Assembly: GCA_030062745.1 (NCBI GenBank)
Contig: CP099840.1
Coordinates: 372,001-436,000, forward strand
DNA from: Capitulum mitella
Lineage: Eukaryota; Arthropoda; Thecostraca; Pollicipedomorpha; Pollicipedidae
Length of the DNA: 64,000 nt
Direction of reading: 5' to 3'
A model generated the notes under the pieces. The model saw nothing but the letters and a program-made list of their open reading frames with translations. It was not told the DNA's origin and ran no database searches. Both the position numbers and the translations under genes were made by a program. Shown piece after piece: positions 12,338-24,101 of this stretch (the stretch's first letter is position 1; every line of letters begins with the position of its first letter).

Positions 12338-12593
12338 CAGGGATGTAGCCAAGGGGGACCATGGGGGCCATCGTCCTCCTGAGCCAAGCGGTCTTCACTA
12401 AATATATAGCGATTCCACACGAATATGGAATAATGATCATTTACATGGTGTAAAAGCAAACATTATATGCATTCCTGTAGGCTAAATATGAGGTCAGTGG
12501 TATAAAATTGTTGGTTTTCGTATAAATTTTGTCATGTCCCAGTGGCATTTGACAAAATTTGACATTCCCCCGACAATCCTGGCTACGTGCCTG
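12338..12593. mobile_element. hAT-type MITE with 8-bp target duplication
   Basis: A 256-bp element whose left end CAGGGATGTAGCCA (12338-12351) is an imperfect inverted match to its right end TGGCTACGTGCCTG (12580-12593). Both ends start with CAGG and share GTAGCCA. It is flanked on both sides by the identical 8-mer AGCTGATT (12330-12337 and 12594-12601), a target-site duplication. CAGG-type ends plus an 8-bp duplication are hallmarks of the hAT superfamily. The interior encodes nothing, so it is a non-autonomous copy that depended on a transposase elsewhere. The perfect duplication suggests a fairly recent insertion. Confidence 0.85.
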
Positions 12594-12851
12594 AGCTGAT
12601 TATGGTAATGTTAGCAATATGTCACCTTTACTTCATCTCACTTTACATGTTCGGACATACAACGAAATGTGGCCAAGCAACAGCTGCTGTCGTAACTTGT
12701 TGGAAGTAAAGTACACATTCGGGTACTATGCTTTCTTAAAGCAGGATGCAGAAACTAGCGTGTTGAGCACTATGATGTTGAGCTTAGCTTAAAAAAGAAA
12801 TTGACGTCAGCATAACAAGATGACAGCGAAATTGCGAAGTATACTCAGACA

Positions 12852-12858
12852 GTGAGAG

Positions 12859-12917
<59 letters not shown>

Positions 12918-12942
12918 GAGAGAGGAGAGAGACAGAGAGAAG
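12852..12942. repeat. (GA)n microsatellite
   Basis: About 90 bases of GA dinucleotide repeat with occasional interruptions (aaag, ggaa, caga). Confidence 0.95.
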
Positions 12943-13955
12943 ACAAAAGAAGTTGAATACCAAAGGCCTTCATATTTGACCGTTCACTGCCAGTAAGGTG
13001 AAATGTCTGTCAGATGACAAGCATTATAGCTCGCAAAGGCGCACCCAAAAAGGGTACCTTGTGGCCACCAAGAATGACACTCAAGACAGAAAAAAAATCT
13101 CGGAAGGAGGAGGCTGTCTGCTAAACATTTCATACTTCTTTTACATCCGGTCCTCCTGAGGGGAATCTTGGGTGCGCCGAAGCCGGCCTGCGAAGCTTTA
13201 GCCGTCGTCGGGGTGTGGGAACTGATCTGTGGTGGGCGAAATGTAGCATGCTAACACTATCTGTGTACTGTCGATACACTAAGCGGCATGAAGCCTGCAG
13301 AATGCCTTTGGAGGCGTCATAATGATGGCATAGCCTTTGCGCTTCCCACACGAAGACTATATCAGTCGAGATGATCTTTGCAAATGCTCCGTTTTTCTCA
13401 TTTCATGGTCCGAACACTTACAAGGGTGGCTGATACCACTAAGCAGTGCGTTTATGCTGTCATTCCTGCTGCTCCATTAATATAGCACTGACAAAAATAG
13501 CATAAATTATCTCATACAAAACATAACACGCCCTGCTGTATGACATTTTTGCCATTATGCAGAATGATCAAAATGAAAGATGCTTGGCCTACAAAAACCT
13601 TTACTCCAAAGTTCTTATTAGATACGAATTGGGAATATAAAATATAGCACCATATCTGGAGATTAACGGAGCCCTGAGGAGCAATATTATTCTGCATTTT
13701 GATTGCTGACCTTTGAACTAGGCAACTGTTTTCGTTCCTTGGCATTATTGGATGTTTTCATACAGGCATGTTTACTGCTGCCCTTTTACTAAGTGTATTC
13801 AACACCGCGTAACGTACAGAAAATTGGCCACGCGCTAGAGTGCCTGGATATTTCCCTTTATCGGAAAAGACCCCCAGGGGATCGATTTCTTCTGCGTAAA
13901 AGGCGATAACATCTACCAGCAACTGCCTCGTGGACAGTTATGCTTTTAACGAAAC
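12943..13955. other. non-coding stretch, no gene seen
   Basis: Only short frames without domains, and no repeat structure noticed. It ends at the TTAA that bounds the next element. Confidence 0.5.
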
Positions 13956-15194
13956 TTAACCCGGCACCACCGGGGGGTGTCACATAGGACAATGCCCTCG
14001 GCTTTTTTGTGAATAACTTCGGAACCGTTAGAGCCAGCCCAATCAAAATTTCAGTAGCTGTTCACCACTCAGTTTTACATATTTTGACATCAAAACGATT
14101 TTCATGGTACGGCAGGTCATGGAGATATGACGTCATAAGTAAACTGTTGTATGCATGTTTTCGCCCCTTCGGGTTGTGGCGCGGACATCCTTGGTTTTTT
14201 GGTAATATTCGCCAATATAATGGATGGATTATTTGAATCTACACAGGACACGATCCCCAAAAGGATATACAATCATGACTCGTCAACATAAGAGGTCATG
14301 CTAGATCACATACATGATGACAATTGGACTGATTTGCATTGTGGGTGATAGAAGTGGTTGCCGCTGACCTTCCCTATCGTTCAAGCTAAGCAAGCAAATC
14401 TATATACACTTCTTAGCAAGGTTCACCAAATGCAACGTGAGGTCATGTCACGTCACGTAGTAAGTAAATGTCAAAACGGAATGAAATGCAACATTGGCTG
14501 TGAAAGATCGTTCAGTAACAGCAGAGAGAAATTATTGTTACTAGTCAGAAAAAGAAAAATGACGATCTGTCCCGATCTGGCCTGACGTTGGCCCGATAAA
14601 GAGAAGACAAGCAGATTTAGTAATCACGAGATGTCGTTTCAGTTCTGTGCTTGACGCAGTTAAGAATCCTAGCGAGGAATCATCGCTCTTTGTCAGGAAA
14701 AGTAATGCAACCTTATCTGACCTGACCTAGACTGAGCTGGACTAAACGAAAAGCAGGTAATGCGGAACGGATCACCAGGTTTCACTTCCGTCCTTTTCGT
14801 CACGTGGACCAAAGCAGCTGCGAGTAAGTATCGATCTTTGGCGTGCACAGTGCAACCAGTGTTTGACCTGGCCTAGGTAGACCTTGACCTGACATTTTGG
14901 TCTACTTCTGATGCAGAGGAAGGGTGCCCTTTCGTATAATAACAAGTTGAAGGCTCTAAGACCAGCATTGCCGATGATAGGATGTACGAAACGGTGCCAA
15001 GTTTTCGACGTCGTGTAATGCGTTTTACGTGACCTGCGACGTCGTCAGTCTTCCTTAATCGCAAGACTCAAGGCTTTCGATTGGTGACAGACCGGTTGAG
15101 ATCCGTCATTACGATCCTGAAATAAGAGGGGATGCCTTTTTGACATCCTCAGGCGGTCGCGGGTGCAAAAACACGCCGGGTCGTGCCGGCTTAA
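13956..15194 (+). mobile_element. TTAA-bounded element B1 with imperfect terminal inverted repeats
   Basis: The left boundary TTAACCCGGCACCACC begins at 13956. The right boundary, read on the minus strand from 15194, is TTAAGCCGGCACGACC. That is 17 of the first 21 bases matching by eye, including TTAA at both outer ends (13956-13959 and 15191-15194). The interior is strongly homologous in inverted orientation to 38660-39686 (B2), which supports a dispersed element. There is no transposase open frame. TTAA target sites with ends beginning CCC point to a piggyBac-like non-autonomous element. The interior carries several TGACCT words. Confidence 0.7.
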
Positions 15195-16069
15195 CGTCCA
15201 ATGTTTCTTCTTTTTAGCTGCCCTGTCATTAACGATAAAGATAAAACCGCTGTGGAATCCAGTGCCCGCCCGGCGCAGAACTGGAATTAACAGATTCATT
15301 TTAACTCGTATACTAGTGTGGGTCTGAATATAGCACTAGCCAGAATGCGGGGCTGTCGCTGACCGCCTAACCTCTGTCCGAAAGCTCTGGTGTGGACTGC
15401 ATGTTTTATGGACACTAGAGGTCCGCGACACCTAAATGGGTTACGCTCGGCTCAGGAGAAAAAGTGGGAAGGAATAGGTGAGAAAATTCGGGGCAGGCAG
15501 GCGCAGAATGGTACAATTCAGCAGCATAAAAGGAAAACTTTCCAAATCAAGATGGTATACGGTCTTAACTGAGAATGCTACAATTCAGCAGCATGAGAAG
15601 ACGACCACCCAATTCAAGATGGCATACGGGTCCGACTAACCGAGAATACTGCAATTCACAGCATAAAAGCAACAGCATAACAAATTCAAGCTGGTATAGG
15701 TAAGGCAGGAGCTCCACTTCAAGAGCACAATGAACGCTCTAATTCAGGCGCGCTGGGAGAGGAATGAACTAATTTCCAGAATGGCAATTCAGCTATCAAG
15801 GAGATCTCCCATTCAAGAGGCCAAGGAAAGGGTAAAAGGAAATTCCCGAGCCTCGCGGACTATCATTTTTCTGCTATACGTCATTTCACTTCACTGCACT
15901 GCCGCACACCATCACTGACAACGAATTTCTGTATTGAGGAGATGTCCGAACAGTTTGAGCGCCAGACGAGAAGAGAGGCCCAGACATGTTTACGTCAAGC
16001 TTATATAGCGCGAGCGAAAGAGGCCACGAGATAAAGGGGGACGTATCTTCAGGGCAGAACAAACGGTAA
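15195..16069. other. non-coding stretch with a small tandem repeat
   Basis: No domain-bearing frame is recognised. It contains the tandem repeat at 15507-15707. The rest shows nothing distinctive. Confidence 0.5.
15507..15707. repeat. degenerate about 70-bp tandem repeat, three copies
   Basis: Copies start at 15507, 15574 and 15645 (periods 67 and 71). Each carries the ordered words aat-ctacaattcagcagcat, then aattcaaga/ctggtata, then a short gag-aat junction. Confidence 0.8.
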
Positions 16070-16310
16070 AAAGCAAATACAAGTGGCCGGCCGGGTCCGG
16101 CGAAACGCGTGAAACCGCCGGCGCAGGGCGTCGCCGCCCCACGCACTTTGGGACGGAACAAAGGCGGCGCAAACACGGGAACCGTCCGGGCCCGGCGAGA
16201 CGTGCCGGACCGCCGGCGCGGGCCGGTCGGATCGGCCGTCTGTGGGCTTCACCGCCCCCCGTACAGGGCGCTGCACGACCGACGGTAACGGGGGGTCGAT
16301 TTGTCCACCC
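16070..16310. other. GC-rich island 4
   Basis: Short CpG-rich block with overlapping minus-strand frames (15990-16445 and 16049-16276) and no recognised domain. The words ccggcgaaacgcgtgaaaccg and ccggcgagacgtgccggaccg near 16097 and 16190 form a diverged internal duplication. Confidence 0.5.
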
Positions 16311-17300
16311 TCTAGCTATCAAGCTGATCGGCAGATACTTTTTTAGACATCGGCTTGAAATTTGATACACATAGTCATCACACATCATGCATCTTCCGGG
16401 CTTTTCAAATTTTGAAATGTTCGCAGATGTGTCAGTTTTTTCCAAAAGCCTTTATTCGTCCATGAGGCCACGTGACCTAAGCTTAAGCCAAATTTGACGT
16501 CAGCACAAGTTACTCTAGAGCACTGTCGTGTATCAAGTATTTTGAAATTGTTAACAGCCATATTGTGCGACTTTTAGCAATTTCTTTAAGCATAGGTCAG
16601 TTGCGGTCGGTTTTTAGTTCTCGGCGAAAAGCCTTTTTTGACTGTGAGGTCCTGATCTCAACATTTTCGACCGACTTCAAATATTCTTTTTTTTGTCCAA
16701 TTTGTCCTTCAGTCGTCAAAAATGTCAAAAAAATCTGCGGTCCTATAGGCTTTTTAGCGAAAAGGATGTTACATGTCCAGTAGAACAATATTCACCCCTC
16801 GACAGCGCATCGGTTTGTTCAGGTTTTTCGCAGGTTGCTCAAAATGGTTGCTTTGATCGTTTTTTGACTGAAATTTTGCTTAATTCAGTTCTGAAACTAT
16901 GTACATGTTCTCTTAAAATTTCAGGTCAATGGTTTTGTAGGTCACTGAGTTATGACATCTTTTTCGGGGATGTGTCATGAAGAAATTAAACAACGGCGAC
17001 GGTCCTCATCAAAAAACAAACGTTTTTAGTGTTTTACGGCACTCAGTCCCACTAAATCTTACGCCCAGGTATCACCCATGGTACCAGTGAGCACCGCACT
17101 GTAGCCCCTAACTGGGTCAAGGTCATCTTAGGTCAAAATCTTGAATTAAAATCACTGACAGTTTTCGACCTTTTATCGACCTCGGAGGGGTCGTGGTGTA
17201 ATCTGAAACGCTTGAGCATAGTAAAGTAACCTGGGACCTTATTCATCATCAGAAGCTATTTTCGGCCCATTAAAAGCGCCCTATAGGTGGCGATCCTTAG
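16311..17300 (+). repeat. dispersed repeat family C, copy 1
   Basis: The core about 16880-17290 aligns with 30120-30560 and 61660-62060 in the same orientation. Shared landmarks are acggcgacggtc/g (16995), ttttagtgtttta/gacgg (17020), a cagtc-ac-aaat-tta-gc block, tcttaggtcaaaatc, and gacctttt-tcgacctc followed by aatctgaaacgctt. TCAAGGTCA, an FTZ-F1-type half-site, is at 17117-17125. The upstream part shares the style of other TGACCT-rich repeats here. No coding capacity is seen. Confidence 0.65.
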
Positions 17301-18109
17301 GAACCGACAAAATCCAGAATTCACTGACATGACCTTCTTTAAGTTCGTGTGCAAAGGTCTGAGTGAACTGACAAGATTAAACTTGGAATCACCGTATAGC
17401 TTGAAGGCCAAGCCAACAAACGAAAGCTATCGTTTTTGCTTCGTTGCTCTATTATGTCGGGTTTGGAAATGGCTAGGAGCTTGTGTCCGCCCCCCAAATT
17501 ACATTCGAAGGTGGCCAGATAGCGAATACTGGCGGAGGTAATACCTGACACCAGTCCTGTCCTTAATCGCACCTGTTTGTGTAGGTCACACTTGAATTGG
17601 GTCCCACATTCCAGGCGGTTCACACCATTCGGCTCTCAGACCAGTGTCATCACTAATACCGCAGGCCGCCCCGGCGCGCCGTCACCAGTCTCACGGGTAG
17701 CGGCCAAGTAACGTCTGCGATAAACTAGTGTAGCAGCTGCACGTAATCTCAGCCGTGATATGTGGGATCAGAGACGTGTCTAAAGATGTTGTACGACGTG
17801 AAATAAAGGTTTTGGTTACATATGAAATGTAATCTTTCTCTGTCCCTATAAAGATACCTCGTTTCAAAACAAGGGCACGTTGGGATCATATCTTTACAGC
17901 TACAAAGCCTATTTTCTTCCCAGATGGCGTGTTGGTGGCTTCGCTTCTAGATCACAATGACAGCACTAAGCCGCGAGCCTTTTACCACACGCTCAACGTT
18001 GCCGAGGCTGCGCAAACAAACTGATCCTCGTTTGATCCTCCCGCGACGTTTACCCAGTTCAAGGCGTCACAGCGTCCAGACGAGTTTTCGTGCTGGTCAC
18101 GTCCCTCTT
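17301..18109. other. non-coding stretch, no gene seen
   Basis: Two overlapping opposite-strand frames (17287-17541 and 17339-17623) have no domain. Nothing else is noted. Confidence 0.5.
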
Positions 18110-18620
18110 CCAGTCCGGGAGGAAACGCTGGTTCAACAGACAGACAGACCAAACGTCAGGTGTCGTCTTGAAAAAGAGCCTGTTGAAAACAGACAACAAC
18201 TGACGCAACTCTCCTTGTCTGAAGGCGGAGTCTGGCCGAACAGACGGATCATCCCTCACCCTGGATCAGGCTCTCAGATTCAGCGACTCCGACTCGAACT
18301 CATCATGTCACGACTCAGACATACTGAACAAACGGCGCAAGTTTCCAAGGAGTTGATTCGGGTTCAACGGACGGCGCGCCTCTTGCCTTAGGCTAAAGCC
18401 TGGTCTAATAGACTGAGTGCCCCTCATACTGGATTAGACCCGGTCTGAAAGACAAACCACCTCTCAGGGGAGTAGAGCCAGAATCAATGAAACTAGTGCA
18501 TCTCCCCTTTGAGTGCAGCTGGGTTCAACAGATGCAGCGCACCTCGGTTCAACAGATGCAGCGCCCCTCGGTTCAGCAGATGCAGCGTCCCTCACCTGGG
18601 AGTGAAGCCTGATTCAACAG
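18110..18620. repeat. degenerate minisatellite with ggttcaacaga units
   Basis: The core word ggttcaacaga or close variants recurs near 18130, 18358, 18533, 18547 and 18611 with flanking gc-ctca words. The best preserved part is three copies of a 24-bp unit (ctcggttcaacagatgcagcgc) at about 18530-18595. The 144-codon frame at 17957-18391 lies within this structure and is not credible as a gene. Confidence 0.6.
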
Positions 18621-21479
18621 AAGGACCGTCTATCGTCGCCAACATTCAGCGAGCAGAGGGGCAGACGGAGAGGAAGATTAGGATCAAGCCACTCAGGGGC
18701 TCTTTGTTCACTTAAGTCATCCGTTCTGTGATGGTCTATTAATATGCCCGATTGCGAGTAGAGGAAGCAGACGTGAAAAAAAGCTTTCTGGGTGATATCT
18801 TTGGTGAGTCGTCGACCCGGTGGGGTTGGCGCCCCTGCAAAGCTTTTCCGGTTCATTTGAGAAGCTGGAGCTGCAAATCCCTGACATTGTGCTGTCTGTC
18901 TGACTACGCCTTCCGCACTTTCATCGAATGGTGCTCTGTTAGTGAGATCAAATTTTTATGCTAATACGTCGGATTTGTCCCCATTCGTTTCAGTTATTAG
19001 CGAAACACCTTTCGGTGCGTTTTCCGTCATATTCCACGGCGGCGGAGGGGGCGCATTTAGTCAGTGAGAGGTTCAGGAACCCTGCCCTGATATTTTGTAA
19101 TTGGTCCGCCTACGCACACCCCCAATCCGTAACTTGCACTAACATATCGCAGACGTATGATTGGACTTTGACACTCTAAAGCAAGCATCCTGAGTTGTTC
19201 CTTTTACTTCAAAACAAAGTCAAGCCTCGGTTTAACACTGGTCGGGAAATAGTTACGGGGCTTCAAATCCCTTTAGCTGGTCGTTTGAAACAGCACGACA
19301 GGTTTCTGTGTAGCGATATTTCCTTTCTCCACGAAGAAAAGCTAGCGATACTTTTACGTAATGCCATTTTTAATCATTACCACGCAATCCGAAAATGTCG
19401 CACAGTTCGCTGAATGCTCAAATTGGCGGTATCAGTATAATTTGCATCACAGTCCTTCCAAAGAACCACTTTAAGCCCCAAAAGTCTGGAACCTGTCTGC
19501 ATCAGAGGCGACACACTGGCGCAGACCGACGCTGTGCTCGGTGTCTCAAGCGGCAATCAGGGTAAACGGTGTTCGATCTATGGGTCCGGTCTCAATGGGG
19601 ATGTCGTCTTTAGGCGCTGTAACGTCTTGAGAGCACTCGTCTGCTCTGGGAGGATAAGGCAAGCACCGGATCTCACAAACTTTTCTTTGCTTTGGTATAG
19701 CAAGCAGCTGACCTTTTGCTGCTATCAGTGGTTGCGTTTACATGGCAGCTATCAACGTGGTCGCAAATTGCTTTGAATTGTCTTCGCCCATGAAGTATAT
19801 AAGCATTCACATCCGAGGTTCCCTTCATATAATTTTACGTGTTTCCTCATATTGCATATTAGTGACGATTCTTAGCTATCAGAATGAACGCATTCAAAGT
19901 CCTGCTCTCGTTAGTGCAATTCGTAATACATTTTCAGTTGATTTGACGAGAGCAATCAACACGTAAATCATACGAGACGGCGTTGAATCAGCCCACCGCG
20001 TTTTCTGTTCGCAACTTTCGCACTCGTAATGTAAAGAAACACCTCCGACCAATCACCGTCAAGTTACTTTCCATAATAAATGTAGACCAAACAGCATCTG
20101 CACAAGACAAGGCCTATAAATGGATCTGGACTCTGGTCCGGACTTTCTTATCGGGCCACGCTGTCATATCCTGGCCACGAAACTGGCCATACGGTTCTGA
20201 ACGTTTGCTGACATTTCCATCCTCAGTGAATATTCACGTAGATCTCGCTGTTGAAGATTCCATGGAATACAGTTGGCATTTCATGTTGAAAGATGTATGC
20301 TGAAAAAGACTGGATGATAGCAAAGCGTCTAGAAAAAAGATGCCTTTTTGTTCTGCGTGTGCGTGTGTGCTGACTGAATAAATTTTAAAATCGCAAGAGG
20401 AATGTATACATTGAATCGTTTAGAGATTTAAATGCAAGGATATGCTTAAAAACCTTTACGGTGACCGCAGATTTTATTACCATCTGAACCAAACATCCAG
20501 ACCACTACTGAATTTTAGTATTCACGGGACGGCACCTGTTTATCGATCATGCCTTGCTTCCTGCCCATGCAGTGCAATAGGGGTGGCGCTAATTATTCCT
20601 AACATGAGAACTGGAGGCATCTTGGCCCTCCTGACCCCCCACCCTCCTCCCGCGCTCTTCCTGTAAACTAATGTATCTGAAACTGCTGGGGATGTCTACA
20701 CTGGCCCACGCAGTAACCTTTCAAACAAGACGCGTGTCTTACCTCAGTTATGATTTATAATGTGTTTTCTACCTAAACCACAACAGCGGAATAAGTGGAC
20801 AAAACTGAACTCATCGCCCCTGCAAGCTTAATACCTGAATTCCGAATCTATTCTTATATATACCAATCAATACTCATGCCGCCCGCATGAGGCATGGCCT
20901 TTGCGTTCCGTTCGGCAAGAGTACCACTTAAGCGCACATGGATTAGTGAAGCAGCTGCGCAGTTTTTGAACTCTGATATGCTGCCGGATTCATTTCTGTT
21001 CTCCCTGTAAATATATTGGATTCACGAAGAAAATTATTTGACTTGTAAATATAAGAGGAGTTTTTTGGACTTTAATTGACTTTCATTTCGTCCAGTCCGT
21101 ATGGCCTGGCAAATCCTAAAGCCCGGTCCGGTCCTAATCCGTATCTTGTTTGAATTTTCCTGTCCGGCCCAAGCCGGCTCCCGGATCACTCCGCCATCCG
21201 CGGATTTATCCGGTCCGTGAAGTGTTCTGTTACGTACCTCACGTTACCCTGAAATGCTCATGAGCATTGCTAATGTGCTATTGTTTCAGATGCGTCCCAT
21301 TTTTGCAATTTTGGCCCATTTGGACACAGTTCTGAAATACATTACCACAGTACGAGTTGCATGCATATATATTGCATTACTGTATATTGTATGTTGCATA
21401 TTGCACAGTACATAATGCATGCATATATATCGCAGCTCTCAATGTGACATCCTAGACTGCTCATTCCTGTTTTCAGAAA
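18621..21479. other. non-coding stretch, no gene seen
   Basis: Many short frames without domains. The word tgcatgcatatatat occurs twice (about 21358 and 21417) in an AT-rich block. I see no exon-like structure I can defend. Confidence 0.5.
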
Positions 21480-21900
21480 AGTCTTCCGCGCACCTTTGCT
21501 CTGTAAACAGGTGGAGGAGGAGAGATCCCCCGCGAGAAAACTGGCAGGAGCGCTGGTCCTGGGGTGGGGGACCGCGGGAGAGAGGGATGGGGAGGGGGCA
21601 GAGTCAGGTCACGCGAGCCTGGTGGCGCCGCACGCTCCAGTGAGCCCTCTAATGAAGCCACTAATTATCGACGAGCGCCCTCCGACGCCGAAATCCAGAC
21701 GCGGCAGCATCTCCAGGGGGAGACGGCGGCCGTTGGCTGCCATCACAAGTCAGCGCCGGCTACGGAGAAGACCTGGTGAGCTCCGATGAGCCGATAGCTC
21801 AGCAGTGTGGCCCTTTTAATCTCAACGCGTCCGGGCGCAGGGCAGCCGCAGCCTCCGTGTAATGAATACGTCCTGACTGCTCTGGCCGCCCTGGTTCTGG
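21480..21900. other. GC-rich island 5 with a TAAT-rich core
   Basis: CpG-rich block with overlapping frames in all three plus frames. It contains the TAAT-rich block at 21646-21673, which recurs at 63904-63931. Possible enhancer or promoter. No coding motif is seen. Confidence 0.5.
21646..21673. promoter_or_regulatory. TAAT-rich block shared with 63904-63931
   Basis: The 28-base block matches 63904-63931 at 26 positions. It contains CTAAT-AAG followed by CCACTAATTAT and then GACG. Both copies sit inside GC-rich islands about 42 kb apart. TAATTA is the classical homeodomain core, so a shared homeobox-type regulatory element is plausible. A fragment of an unrecognised repeat cannot be excluded. 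Confidence 0.5.
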
Positions 21901-22077
21901 CAGCTGGCGACGTTGTTCAGTGTCCTTTGCCTAATAAACCACGTCGACTTTGAAAACCTCGGTACACTTCATTGAAACAAAATAAAAGGCGGCAGCTGGA
22001 AGAATGAGTTCTGATGCGTTCATGAAATTCCTCGATAGTTCTGTGCGATAGATCTGATAGTTCAGAAGCGCGTGTGG

Positions 22078-22405
22078 CGCTGTGGACCGTCACCTGCGAG
22101 GACTCGACACGGACCAGGCACGCGCTCTACTGCCCCGCTGTGGACCGTCACCTGCGAGGACTCGACAGGGACCAGGCACGCACTCTACTGCCCCGCTGTG
22201 GACCGTCACCTGCGAGGACTCGACACGGACCAGGCACGCGCTCTACTGCCCCGCTGTGGACCGTCACCTGCGAGGACTCGACAGGGACCAGGCACGCGCT
22301 CTACTGCCCCGCTGTGGACCGTCACCTGCGAGGACTCGACAGGGACCAGGCACGCGCTCTACTGCCCCGCTGTGGACCGTCAGCTGCGAGGACTCGGCAG
22401 GCCAG
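22078..22405. repeat. 58-bp minisatellite, about 5.6 copies
   Basis: The unit starting tgtggaccgtcacctgcg begins at 22081, 22139, 22197, 22255, 22313 and 22371, an exact period of 58. Internal differences are limited mostly to cacg/cagg and gcgc/gcac positions. The last copy diverges after about 30 bases. Because 58 is not a multiple of 3, the array is open in all three plus frames (123-142 codons each), which shows these frames are by-products. Confidence 0.95.
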
Positions 22406-24100
22406 TTGCAGGACCAGGGTTTCGGGGGGATTTCTGTCAATAGATCGATCACAGGTGGGCACAGCGATGAGGGTCAGCCGCTGAATCCGGCTGGCAGCCG
22501 CCGGAGATAGATGAACGGCCGCCGATGATCGGACGCCGGCGGTCGTCAGTGAGTGCAGCGTCCGCTGAAGTCCGAAGACGCCCTCAGAGTCCACAACGGT
22601 GGACAAAACTGTCATCAAGTTAGGCCAGTTTCCGAGCACTCTGGATTAAAACAGCCATCTTAGGTGTCGAATGGCATTGGGGGGTTTGAGGAAAGGCCAT
22701 GACAATGAAGACGGATCATCATCGATGGTGGTTTCATGTGATGCTTCAGTGATTTAGAAAATAAGCTTGGTCTCAAGAATAATTTGTTCGATACGCAAGT
22801 CTGGTTTCCTCTCGCGTAGACAGCCTCTCTTTAGGCGGATTTCACGCAGCAACTCATGATCACACAAATATAACGCACAGTAATTACCGGCCGAAGTGTC
22901 TCAGCAAAAATTATTAACTAATGCAAGCGCAGATCGTGCGGCCAACGTATCGTTGTTTCTCGTTTTAAATCCCCAGACCTCAGTATTATTTTAAAATGAA
23001 GACGGCCGATTCCTGGAACGAAAGACGCTTGCTGATACGTAGCATGCTTCATGTGAGTCTTGGGTCTCATATGATTCAAAAACAACATGGGAAGGGAATA
23101 GTGAGAAAATATTTACATAGATTTATTAAGCAGTGGTGCACCACAGTACTGACGTTTCTGGCGTCCCTCCATACGGTTGAGAACGCCCCAGGGCCGCCTC
23201 CGTTTCGCCTCGTCTTCGCGTTCCTCATGTAGGGTATTCTTCTAACGAGGAACCCCGTCCTGGGACCGTCTGCCGCCGGCCACAGTCACGTCTTGCTCGC
23301 GACAAGGTTTTATTTTACGTTATGTCAATAGCTTGTTTTAAGTTCGCAACGTTCTTCTTAATTTTGTCTTCTTTGCTGAACCTGCCTTTTACCTGCTCAC
23401 CGCAGTGTTTGTCAGTGGGATCGTCTTATCCATGTGTCTGAGCGGAATGGAGCTGAATCCATGCCGTGGAGTAATTCGTTAAATGCACTGAGTTACTTAC
23501 TGACCCAAACATGTGATTCGCGACCCTGGAAGAAATCCTGAACTACATGGAAAAAAACATACTAGAAGATTTAGTCTTGATGTTCCAATGAGTTCTACGC
23601 GTTTCATTTTTAATTCATTTTAATCACCAATAATTAGGACTTCTAAACCTAAGTTAAAAGAACATTTAAAGATTTAACCTTGATATTTCAATATGCTCTT
23701 TGCGTTTCATTTTTAACTCAACTCGTAATTCCCAACATTTCCGTTGTTTAAGTCCAATAAGCCTGTAAAACCAATAACTTCCATAGCATGCTTTTAAGCT
23801 TGGTATCACGGCGGCAGAACAGTTATCAAAAAGGACAAGAAAGTTGTGCATATCTGGCAAGCTTATTAGCAGTCAAAACACTGGAGGACAGAAGGATCTT
23901 TGAACAGGTCCGAAAACATGTTTCGTGGGAAAAGTGGCTGAAAAGGTGTGCAGCATCCGAGACACTCTGTGACTTTCTCCTTAGGCTTGAAGAATAGTCC
24001 CATTCATCCTATCTTTCTCATATGCCATCCCCTCTCCTCTCTCTCTCTTTTTCCTCTCCCTGGCTGTTTCTAAATCTGTGTTACCCTTGTGCAACCAGCT
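22406..24100. other. non-coding stretch, no gene seen
   Basis: Starts with the tail of the minisatellite and a GC-rich shoulder to about 22640, then becomes AT-richer. Frames are short and show no domain. A pyrimidine-rich tract at 24021-24062 precedes the candidate exon. Confidence 0.5.
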
Positions 24101-24101
24101 G

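Noticed and set aside
17957..18391. 144-codon plus frame
   Set aside because: Overlaps a degenerate minisatellite, with no recognisable domain.
22072..22510. Three overlapping 123-142 codon frames
   Set aside because: All are translations of the 58-bp minisatellite in its three phases.
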